Source: JBCBSS01 sp039819065 (GTDB lineage: Bacteria; Bacteroidota; Bacteroidia; Cytophagales; Cyclobacteriaceae). Taken from it: a stretch of DNA of 32,644 nt. Of the stretch, positions 9,243-16,555 are shown piece after piece. Location of the stretch: the NCBI GenBank assembly GCA_039819065.1, contig JBCBSS010000089.1, forward strand, positions 1 through 32,644, read 5' to 3'. Both the position numbers and the translations under genes were made by a program. Below the pieces are notes generated by a model. That model did no database searches. It was not told the origin of the DNA and was given only the letters and a program-made list of their open reading frames with translations. How positions within the stretch are numbered: position 1 is the first letter of the stretch; the number at the start of each line of letters is the position of its first letter.

Positions 9243-9256
9243 GAACAAGATTGTTC
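9243..9256. promoter_or_regulatory. Second GAACA-N4-TGTTC palindrome, candidate operator
   Basis: The sequence is GAACAAGATTGTTC, with 6-bp arms around GA. It shares the GAACA-N4-TGTTC core with the dyad at 9211-9224. The repeated core and the 32-bp phasing make regulation of the TcB-TcC gene plausible. Confidence 0.45.
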
Positions 9257-9271
9257 ATTTTACTTCATATG

Positions 9272-9301
9272 ATCAATTGATTAAAACGATATAATCAATT
9301 G
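9272..9301. promoter_or_regulatory. ATCAATTG repeats and palindrome
   Basis: ATCAATTGAT (9272-9281) is a perfect 10-bp palindrome. ATCAATTG recurs at 9294-9301, 22 bp further on, about two helical turns. It lies between the GAACA dyads and the hairpin at 9319. It may be part of the same control region; AT-rich chance matches are possible. Confidence 0.3.
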
Positions 9302-9318
9302 TGGATATTCGTTGTTTC

Positions 9319-9336
9319 TCACCTCATTTGAGGTGA
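9319..9336. promoter_or_regulatory. TCACCTCA/TGAGGTGA perfect hairpin
   Basis: The arms are 8 bp with a 2-nt TT centre, about 180 bp upstream of the TcB-TcC start. It has no T-run in either direction, so it is not an obvious terminator; a protein-binding dyad is more likely. Confidence 0.35.
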
Positions 9337-9360
9337 TACGCTTCCCGTGTCTCTATTGCT

Positions 9361-9383
9361 GGCGCGCGTTTAAAACGCGTGCC
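9361..9383. repeat. REP-like GC-rich palindrome, copy 1
   Basis: The core is GCGCGTTTAAAACGCG, an imperfect palindrome flanked by GGC and TGCC. It differs from the other copies only in the centre (TTTAAAA instead of TTTGCAA). Further copies in this window all lie between genes. Confidence 0.75.
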
Positions 9384-9568
9384 TTCTTTTGTTTTGCGCC
9401 TCCGTGTATGTCTTCACACACGGACTGAAAGCCTATAAATTTGCAACACGTACCAGTTAGTCCCATACGTTCCATTGGTTCTACACCCTTTTCTAAATCC
9501 CTGCTTTCCCACCAATAAGTTGCTTTCAGCAGGACATAGGCTTGAGCATAGCTTTTTGGATCATCTTA

Positions 9569-9615
9569 CTGCCTACTGTTTTTTGCCCACTGCCTCATTC
9601 TAGATTGCTTCTCCC
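9569..9615. repeat. Partial composite intergenic repeat
   Basis: CTGCCTACTG (9569-9578) is followed by TTTTTTGCCCACTGCCT and then by GATTGCTTCTCCC. These are the first two blocks of the module seen complete at 9870-10005, but the GCAATGACA and AGTCTTAAG blocks are missing. Confidence 0.5.
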
Positions 9616-9620
9616 TGGTT

Positions 9621-9643
9621 AGCGCGCGTTTGCAACGCGTGCC
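9621..9643. repeat. REP-like GC-rich palindrome, copy 2
   Basis: The core is GCGCGTTTGCAACGCG with TGCC on the right, same orientation as copies at 9361 and 9763. Confidence 0.75.
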
Positions 9644-9762
9644 TACTCTATTCAACATCGTACTCATCTGGTCTATTAAAGGTCATTCGTGAAGACCTGC
9701 TGGTATTACTCCTTACATCTGTTTTCCACCCCTCCACCTGCGCTTGATAGTATAGCATCGCT

Positions 9763-9829
9763 GGCGCGCGTTTGCAACGCGTGCCCGTTCCATCTCATTG
9801 ATCCTACGAACGCGTTGCAAACGCGCCCG
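9763..9829. repeat. Head-to-head pair of REP-like palindromes
   Basis: Copy 3 (9763-9785, GCGCGTTTGCAACGCG) and copy 4 (9807-9829, CGCGTTGCAAACGCGC, inverted) face each other across 21 bp. Each half can fold alone and the two can also pair with one another. This is the doublet layout of REP/BIME or REPIN elements, which in other bacteria are moved by REP-associated tyrosine transposases; no such transposase lies in this window. Confidence 0.7.
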
Positions 9830-9869
9830 AACTGCGTCGAAATGACTGCCTTTTGAGGCAGCTTCCTCA

Positions 9870-10005
9870 CTGCCTACTGTTTTTTGCCTACTGCCTACGT
9901 CCTCAACCGGGATTGCTTTGCTCCTTCGTCGCTGCCTGTCCGGCCACTGACGGACGCAATGACAACCAGGAATTTTAGTCTTAAGTCTTTTGTCTTGCTT
10001 CTTAC
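9870..10005 (+). repeat. Composite intergenic repeat module, full copy
   Basis: Blocks in order: two CTGCCTAC units (9870-9898), GGGATTGCTT (9909-9918), an inner GGACGCAATGACA (to 9964), and AGTCTTAAGTCTTTTGTCTT from 9977. The same blocks occur in the same order at 20191-20289 and, inverted, at 23464-23626. A REP-like palindrome sits just before this copy, as it does in the inverted one. Confidence 0.7.
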
Positions 10006-10296
10006 TTCTGTTTAACGCCTATCGACATCAAATTATTGAATATCGCCTTAATTTTATTTTTTAATTTTTTTATGATTCTTTATTCGCTCTAGAGCGCATT
10101 TTTAATTCTAAAAACTTTTCAAATAATTTATTATTTCAGACACAATAAAAAAGTAGTCATGTAGTTTATAGTAAAAGCATTTCAGTCAATAGAATTCTTA
10201 ATTTATTTTTAATTACTGAGAGTTTATATTATTAATAGTTAATATTAATTTTTAATTAATAAATCTATTTTATATATAAATATATTAATTAAATAA

Positions 10297-10330
10297 AATG
10301 TTTAATCATTAGAATTAATCTTTAAACATT
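10297..10330. promoter_or_regulatory. AT-only dyad in the TcA1 upstream region
   Basis: AATGTTTAA (10297-10305) is repeated inverted as TTAAACATT (10322-10330). The surroundings (about 10020-10330) are extremely AT-rich. It may be a regulator or nucleoid-protein site about 200 bp before TcA1, but AT-rich DNA makes such dyads by chance. Confidence 0.3.
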
Positions 10331-10528
10331 CTTATAATCAACTGATTATCAGTTATTTAACAATTGACATTACTTCATGAGGAAAATATTTTTTCTTATA
10401 AACATTTGTAAAAAGTGATTGTTACGATATAAAGCAAAAAAGCCTGAAGACTATTTTGTATCCCTCATATTGCGTTAATTTTAAATTGTACTTTTCTTAT
10501 ATATACCTTATAACAACAAACCGCTAAC

Positions 10529-13500
10529 ATGGCCGATCTAAGAATAATCCGAAGAAAGACCTCCGACGAAACAAAAGAGGTCCTAATAGAAGTCGACCCA
10601 ACCAACGCCGCAGGGTCCGGACCTAACGATGAAACCTTTTCTGTACAGGGAAGAATCAGCAATGGCGATGATTCCCCAGCACCGGGTTTACAAGTTAGGG
10701 CTTACGATAAAGGGCTCGATCAAGAGGTACTTTTGGGTGAAGTAGCCTCAAGCACTGAAGGTGAGTATATCATCTACTACAATACCAGTCAGTTGATCGC
10801 TGGAAAGCTGAGGGCAGACCTGATTGTCAAGGTGTTTGATACAGCACAGAATCCAGAAGCATTGCTGGCCGAAACGCCTATCATCGTCAATGCCGACCCA
10901 CAGGAGATTGCTGACCTTACCATCGATAACTTTAGTGAAGACATTGAGATCGCCGGCCCTTCGGAATATAAAATATTGAAAGATGCTATCGATCCTTATC
11001 TCGCCGGTGTTAATATCGAAAACATGGACCTACAGGGCGTGGCTGTGGTGGCTTCAAAAATCGAGGTATCGGCCGAAAACACCACCGATTTCATTAAGGC
11101 ACGCTATTTATCCCCTACACTGAGCGTTTCTGAAGAAATCCTCTATGGCCTGTTTCGGTTCGATTTACCTTATGAAAAGGCAGAGTTGCTCAAAACAGCA
11201 GAAAAAGATCTTCGGGAAGCATTGCAAGCCACCGCCTTATCTAATATCATTTCTCCATCCATCGCCGATGATATCGATACACCGGTACAAACACTATTGA
11301 GCCAGGCTGTTGATACAGCCTTCGAAGACGAAGATGCACCCGACCAAAAGACAGACTCAGCGCGCGTATTAGAAACAACTGGCCTGGATATGACCAGACA
11401 ACGAGCCTTTATGGAAATAGCCATTAAGGACGAAGAGACTGCCGCAGAAGTCGCCGATTTTTGGGGGAACCTGGTCAGTCAGGAGGGCTTCACACAACAA
11501 GAGGCCGATAATCTCAGGTTCACCACCCAATTGGCTGCTATAACTCAAAACTATGCACCAATGATCAGCGCCATCAAGGCCAGACCGGATGTAAATGGTA
11601 TTGAAGATCTGAGCCAGTTAGAATATACTGACTGGATGAGTCTCATCGACCAGCCCGGTGTCGGCGTACCGAATATTGATGAGGTTGATGTAACCACAGA
11701 GCAAAAGGAAACTTATGCCAACGCCCTACTCCAGGCCGTTGAAACAGCTTTTTCTACTGGTGTTTTCAAAAAATCACTGGCTTCAGAACCCACTCAAACT
11801 GATGCTTACAACTTCCTCGAGGCCAATCCGGACTATGACATCCTGAAAACTTCTCCCAATAAATACTTTGAGGAGAATCCCAACCCTGATGAAAACCTAA
11901 AAGCCAAAATCAAGAGTAACAAGCGTCTTTTCCACATTACAAGAGGACCAGTGAAGAAAACCATGTTATTGGAACTGGAGAACAAGACTTTTGATTCGGC
12001 CCAAAAAATTGCCCGTGTTGGCAGAAGACGATTCGTTAAACGCAATGCTGACTTACCGGGAGCTGAAAAAGAAGCCGCTGCCGTTTATCGCAAAGCCAGT
12101 CGCCGCAACGCAGCAACGATGATGCTACACGCCAAGTATAACCCCGACTTAAACGATATTGCCACTGCGGCTTTCGATAAAACACCTTTGGCCAATACTG
12201 ACCCGACTACTGTGCCAGAACTCAGCTCACTTTTCGGGTCTCAAGGCTTCTGCTCTAGCGAACATTGCCAGTCAGCGCTGAGCCCGGCCGCTTACCTGGT
12301 GGACTTGATCACCTTCTTAAGAGATTTTGATGCTTCTACCGGTACAACAACGGCCTGGCAACAGTTGCAAGCCCGCCGCCCTGAACTAGAAAATATCCAG
12401 TTGAGCTGCGAAAACACCAACACAGTCATGCCCTATATCGATCTGGTGAATGAAATACTTGAAAATGCAGTTTTGGGTCAAATCAGTCAAACTGCTGATA
12501 ACAGCAGGCAAACTACTCAGGATACAGCTACGCTAAAAGCTAATCCTGAGCACATCAGTATAGCCGCTTATGATGAGTTGGCTTCGAAATCTTACCCGTG
12601 GTCGTTGCCCTTTAATCTGTGGAATGAAGAATCGGCAGCATATCTTGAAAAAAAAGACATCCATCGTAGCGAGATAATATCGGCTTTGGCCAGAACACTA
12701 AGCGGTACAAACAAAACGGCACAAGCTGCTGTGTACCTGGGGATTTCCCAGCCCCTTCTCGACATTATCACAGGTACCAACAGCCCGGCTGATACCGATT
12801 TGGCCTATTTTAATACCAATACAGATCTCAACAAGGTAGATGTACTACTCGAGAAAAGTGGCCTTGCTTATGAGGTGCTAACTGAAATACTCCAAACTGA
12901 CTTTGTCAACCCAACTAACATCGAGGTTGTGTTCGCTGATGGTTCTTGCCAGCTAGAGCAGGCCACATTGGCCTTCAATGCTGCAGACAGGAATCGGCTA
13001 CAACAATTCGCCCGATTGAAAACAGTATTGGAATGGCCAGTCAAAACACTCGACATGGCCATTACTTCTCTGGGAGCGGGTGCTATTGATACGGCATTTA
13101 TAGAAAAATTAGCTGGTGTCCATCAACTCAGTAAGCAGATAAGAACAGATGTAGATTCGATGCTGCCCTGGTATAGTGCTTTAAGTACAAAACAATATGG
13201 TGATCAATCGTCTCAATACGACAGCATCTTTCAGCTACCACAACTCTTCACCTATGAATCGGAAGGAGGAGGTTCTTCGTTAGATAGATTCAGCACAAGC
13301 AGCTTGGCTACCACTCCGGTGACTGTAATTGCTGGTGGTGAATTGGAAGCCGAAAATGGCCCTATCATCATGGCTGCCTTAGGACTTGAGGCAGGAGACA
13401 TGCTCAAATTGGCCCAGCTGGAGTTACCGGGAGAGACAGCCAACCTTCTAGAATTGTCACATCTATATAGAATAGCCACATTTACCAGGGCGTTAAAAAT

Positions 13501-16500
13501 AACGGTAGATGAATTCCTTGATCTCAAAGCATTAACTGGCCTTAACCCTTTGAATAGTGCCGGTGCATCTTCTGCTATCGACCCTATTGAAACTTCAAAG
13601 TTCATTGACATTTGGGAAGAGTTAAGGCGAGCTCGTTTCAGCATAAGTGAGCTGAACTACTTATTACGGCATAGAGATGAGCCTGGTGCTTCCTTTTGGA
13701 ATGTAGATACCATTGCCCAATCTTTGGGTGCACTTAGAACTGCATTACAGGGCAAACTAGCTGATAAAGGCCTGATCGGTGTACCGCAGCGCGAGCGTGT
13801 AGCGAACCTGTTTCTGCTCTTCTTCGATGAAACCATCGCCAATACTTCGTTAGCACTGGCAGAAGGCAATTTCGAAAACATTGCCGATCCGAACGGCTTC
13901 ATCGACACGCATTGGGCTTCACTAGTAGATGCCGCGGATGCCAAAAGCAAATTAGGCACAAGTGGCACATTGTCAGTACAATCTGAAAGATTCGATTATG
14001 TGCTTGAGGCATTCTATCCTGAAGTTATGGCAGCCATGTCACTCAAAGACGAAGCGATCACCTGGTTATCCAACGTATTTGGTGTATCGTCTGTCTATGT
14101 GGACTATTTATTAAAAACACACTTAAAAAGTCCATCGGATGCATCTACACCGGCTATTGAGCTATTTACCTCCTTGTCTTTTGTGAATAGCACTGCACCA
14201 ATAGATGTAGCCGGTTATGCGGACCAATTTAGCATAATGCAATCGGCAGATAAGTTGTTGATGGTAGTTCAAAAGCTAGGTATCAGAATCCAGGAACTCG
14301 CTTTCGTACTTGATCAAACGGCTTCAACAGGTTGGTATGCCATTGATAGCTTGCCATTAGTAGACGTACCTACCCTGACCGAATCTGAGTTTTCTTCCTT
14401 CAGAAACCTAGTGAAAGCGTTCCAACTCAACAGGGACTTGATCAGCGGGGATTTCTCGCTTATTGATCTTTTGGAAAAGATTAATGTAGCAGGGTTGACT
14501 GAAGCAGAAGCGCGACAGGCTTTAGCAGATGGGACTACCTGGAACATTAATGATATACAATACCTGACCGGTGCCAATGGTTTCAATTTCAATACAGACG
14601 ACTACAAGAATGAAGGATGGGTATACCACATCAGAGAGGTTCTCAGTATTACTAGCAACTTGGGTATATCAGCTGAGCAGTTGTTATCGTGGGCCAAGGA
14701 TGAGACGGATCCTGCACAATTTGCTATCGATGTTACCTCTGCTAAAGCCAAGTCTATTCGCTTAGCAGTAAAGGCTGGATATGACAGCACGCAATGGCTG
14801 GAAATAGCACCTAAATTGAGAGATGGGTTACGTGAAAAGCAGCGTGATGCACTTTCAGATTACATGATTGCCTATTCTACCGCACCGACATTCTCGGATA
14901 GAAATGACCTATATGATCATTATCTGGTTGACACTGAAATGAGCGCCTGTGGAATGACATCGCGCATCAAGCTGGCCATTTCTACCGTTCAACTCTGGGT
15001 ACATCGTATCCGTATGGGATTGATCCCGACCGTTGCTTTCGATGAAGAGGATATGGAAGAATGGGAATGGAGAAAGAATTATAGGGTCTGGGAGGCTGCC
15101 CGTAAGGTATTCCTTTATCCGGAAAACTGGATCGAGCCTGAGCTTTTGGACATGAAATCCCCTTTCCTGGAACAACTGGAAGACGAGCTATTGCAGAATG
15201 AAACCACGGCAGAAACAGCAGAAGCGGCCTATCTTAACTACCTGGAAAAATTCTTGGAGGTAGCTGACCTGGAGGTAGCAGGTGTGTTCAGGGAAGTATC
15301 AGAAACAGAACCTGAAGAAGGTGACCCTAATCGAAGTGGCACACTGCATGTCTTTGGGCGCACCAAAGAACAGCCGCATAGATATTTCCATAGAAAGCTG
15401 GAAGATGGGTTTAATTGGACGGCTTGGGAGGCCATAGAAGTGGATATAGAAGGTGATCACCTTATCCCTGTGGTATTCAATCGCAGGATGATGTTATTCT
15501 GGCCTATTTTCCGTGAGACGGCCGAGGAAGCAACTGATTCAGATTTCGATGTAAAAGTAGAAGGTGGTGAAGTCACTGGTAATGCTACGCCTTCCGCCCC
15601 AAAAAGACAATTAGAAATCCAATTGGCCCGCACTGAATTCAGTAATGGCAAGTGGCAAGCTAAGAAGATCTCAAAAAGGGGTATAGATAGCAGTTTTACT
15701 GATCAATCCAAGTTCTTTTTCCAAACTACCATCGACACTGAAGGTTTGCATATCGATGTATTCTTTGCAGATGAAACACAGGGTGATCATGAGGGTTCTT
15801 TCTTTCTGAATAACTGTAGTGGAGAACTAGAAACTAAAAAGGAACAAACAGGGGTTTACCCGCCTCCATTCTTAGTTAGGAACACGGATAGACGCGGTAT
15901 GCAATTGGTAGAAAGGGTCGGAAACAACTTCTTCGGAATTGGAGAAAGAATCAAATATCGACTTCTTGGCTCAGGTTTGTCAGTTCCTGATAGGTTCGAA
16001 GTATATAATCAAAGGTTATTAAATCGAACGCCAGGTAATTTCAGAATAGCCTACCCTATTGAAGGGCTCAATTTTCTTTCGGATGCCCCATTCTTCTACG
16101 AGGATGAAAGGCGGTCATTCTTTGTATTGCCTTCAGAGGAAGTTTATTCGGATGAGTTTATTATAGACCCAAATCCGAGAATAACAGATCTCACGGATAT
16201 CTTCAATGGAATTAGCACTCCCAAAGTGACACAGTTGAGAAACGCTCAACACCTGCAAAGGAACTTACAGATCACTCTCAAAAGTAATCTGTCGCTGGCC
16301 ACGCTTGATTCGTCAAAGGCTGCCATTCGAAAAAACCCGGGACTGGCCAAGCTAGTAGATGCTAAGCTGCAATCTCCAGTAGCTACAGTCAAGTCGGGGC
16401 CTCTGAACATTGGTAGTAGCTTGAATCTGAACAAAACCTTTAACAATATCACACGCTCAGATGTCAAAACCCAGTCGATCAAGTTTGGGCCTATTCCCAG

Positions 16501-16519
16501 AACTACAAACCTGATCTGA
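10529..16519 (+). CDS. Tc toxin TcA, N-terminal half (VRP1 and neuraminidase-like domains)
   Basis: The 1996-residue protein is the first half of a split TcA, the injector of Tc toxins. Residues about 33-130 form a transthyretin-like beta-sandwich (FSVQGRISNGDD, then GLQVRAYDKGLDQEVLLGE), common at the start of TcA-like proteins outside Photorhabdus. The VRP1 signature LFGSQGFCSSEHCQSALSP, with AAYLVDLITFLRD after it, is near 560-610. The C-terminal third carries WEWRKNYRVWEAARK and FLYPENWIEPELLD, then a neuraminidase-like domain (about 1600-1750; RMMLFWPIF, HVFGRTKEQPHRYFHRKLE). It has no signal peptide. It ends with TGA 36 nt before the second half. Both pieces have clean ends and the next has its own ATG, so this is a two-gene TcA like TccA/TccB or YenA1/YenA2, not a frameshift. 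Confidence 0.93.
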   Translation: MADLRIIRRKTSDETKEVLIEVDPTNAAGSGPNDETFSVQGRISNGDDSPAPGLQVRAYDKGLDQEVLLGEVASSTEGEYIIYYNTSQLIAGKLRADLIVKVFDTAQNPEALLAETPIIVNADPQEIADLTIDNFSEDIEIAGPSEYKILKDAIDPYLAGVNIENMDLQGVAVVASKIEVSAENTTDFIKARYLSPTLSVSEEILYGLFRFDLPYEKAELLKTAEKDLREALQATALSNIISPSIADDIDTPVQTLLSQAVDTAFEDEDAPDQKTDSARVLETTGLDMTRQRAFMEIAIKDEETAAEVADFWGNLVSQEGFTQQEADNLRFTTQLAAITQNYAPMISAIKARPDVNGIEDLSQLEYTDWMSLIDQPGVGVPNIDEVDVTTEQKETYANALLQAVETAFSTGVFKKSLASEPTQTDAYNFLEANPDYDILKTSPNKYFEENPNPDENLKAKIKSNKRLFHITRGPVKKTMLLELENKTFDSAQKIARVGRRRFVKRNADLPGAEKEAAAVYRKASRRNAATMMLHAKYNPDLNDIATAAFDKTPLANTDPTTVPELSSLFGSQGFCSSEHCQSALSPAAYLVDLITFLRDFDASTGTTTAWQQLQARRPELENIQLSCENTNTVMPYIDLVNEILENAVLGQISQTADNSRQTTQDTATLKANPEHISIAAYDELASKSYPWSLPFNLWNEESAAYLEKKDIHRSEIISALARTLSGTNKTAQAAVYLGISQPLLDIITGTNSPADTDLAYFNTNTDLNKVDVLLEKSGLAYEVLTEILQTDFVNPTNIEVVFADGSCQLEQATLAFNAADRNRLQQFARLKTVLEWPVKTLDMAITSLGAGAIDTAFIEKLAGVHQLSKQIRTDVDSMLPWYSALSTKQYGDQSSQYDSIFQLPQLFTYESEGGGSSLDRFSTSSLATTPVTVIAGGELEAENGPIIMAALGLEAGDMLKLAQLELPGETANLLELSHLYRIATFTRALKITVDEFLDLKALTGLNPLNSAGASSAIDPIETSKFIDIWEELRRARFSISELNYLLRHRDEPGASFWNVDTIAQSLGALRTALQGKLADKGLIGVPQRERVANLFLLFFDETIANTSLALAEGNFENIADPNGFIDTHWASLVDAADAKSKLGTSGTLSVQSERFDYVLEAFYPEVMAAMSLKDEAITWLSNVFGVSSVYVDYLLKTHLKSPSDASTPAIELFTSLSFVNSTAPIDVAGYADQFSIMQSADKLLMVVQKLGIRIQELAFVLDQTASTGWYAIDSLPLVDVPTLTESEFSSFRNLVKAFQLNRDLISGDFSLIDLLEKINVAGLTEAEARQALADGTTWNINDIQYLTGANGFNFNTDDYKNEGWVYHIREVLSITSNLGISAEQLLSWAKDETDPAQFAIDVTSAKAKSIRLAVKAGYDSTQWLEIAPKLRDGLREKQRDALSDYMIAYSTAPTFSDRNDLYDHYLVDTEMSACGMTSRIKLAISTVQLWVHRIRMGLIPTVAFDEEDMEEWEWRKNYRVWEAARKVFLYPENWIEPELLDMKSPFLEQLEDELLQNETTAETAEAAYLNYLEKFLEVADLEVAGVFREVSETEPEEGDPNRSGTLHVFGRTKEQPHRYFHRKLEDGFNWTAWEAIEVDIEGDHLIPVVFNRRMMLFWPIFRETAEEATDSDFDVKVEGGEVTGNATPSAPKRQLEIQLARTEFSNGKWQAKKISKRGIDSSFTDQSKFFFQTTIDTEGLHIDVFFADETQGDHEGSFFLNNCSGELETKKEQTGVYPPPFLVRNTDRRGMQLVERVGNNFFGIGERIKYRLLGSGLSVPDRFEVYNQRLLNRTPGNFRIAYPIEGLNFLSDAPFFYEDERRSFFVLPSEEVYSDEFIIDPNPRITDLTDIFNGISTPKVTQLRNAQHLQRNLQITLKSNLSLATLDSSKAAIRKNPGLAKLVDAKLQSPVATVKSGPLNIGSSLNLNKTFNNITRSDVKTQSIKFGPIPRTTNLI

Positions 16520-16555
16520 ACCCAATAATCTATCACAAACGCAAAAAACAATAAC

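Larger units (their letters stand above)
9150..10528. other. Large divergent intergenic region between the TcB-TcC and TcA genes
   Basis: No credible gene lies here. From left to right it holds a stack of perfect palindromes (9208-9336), REP-like GC-rich palindromes (9361, 9621 and the pair 9763-9829), partial and full copies of a composite intergenic repeat (9569-10005), then about 500 bp of very AT-rich DNA (about 10020-10528) leading to the TcA1 start. Both toxin promoters must lie within it. Bacteroidota promoters (TTG near -33, TAnnTTTG near -7) are weak by eye here, so I do not place one. Confidence 0.6.

Noticed and set aside
9211..9256. LexA (SOS) boxes
   Set aside because: The sites have GAAC and GTTC six bases apart, while the Gram-positive LexA box has four; no SOS gene is near. 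A different regulator is more likely.
9361..9829. Possible CRISPR array from repeated palindromes
   Set aside because: Copies are irregularly spaced, occur in both orientations and recur far away; there are no uniform spacers and no cas genes.
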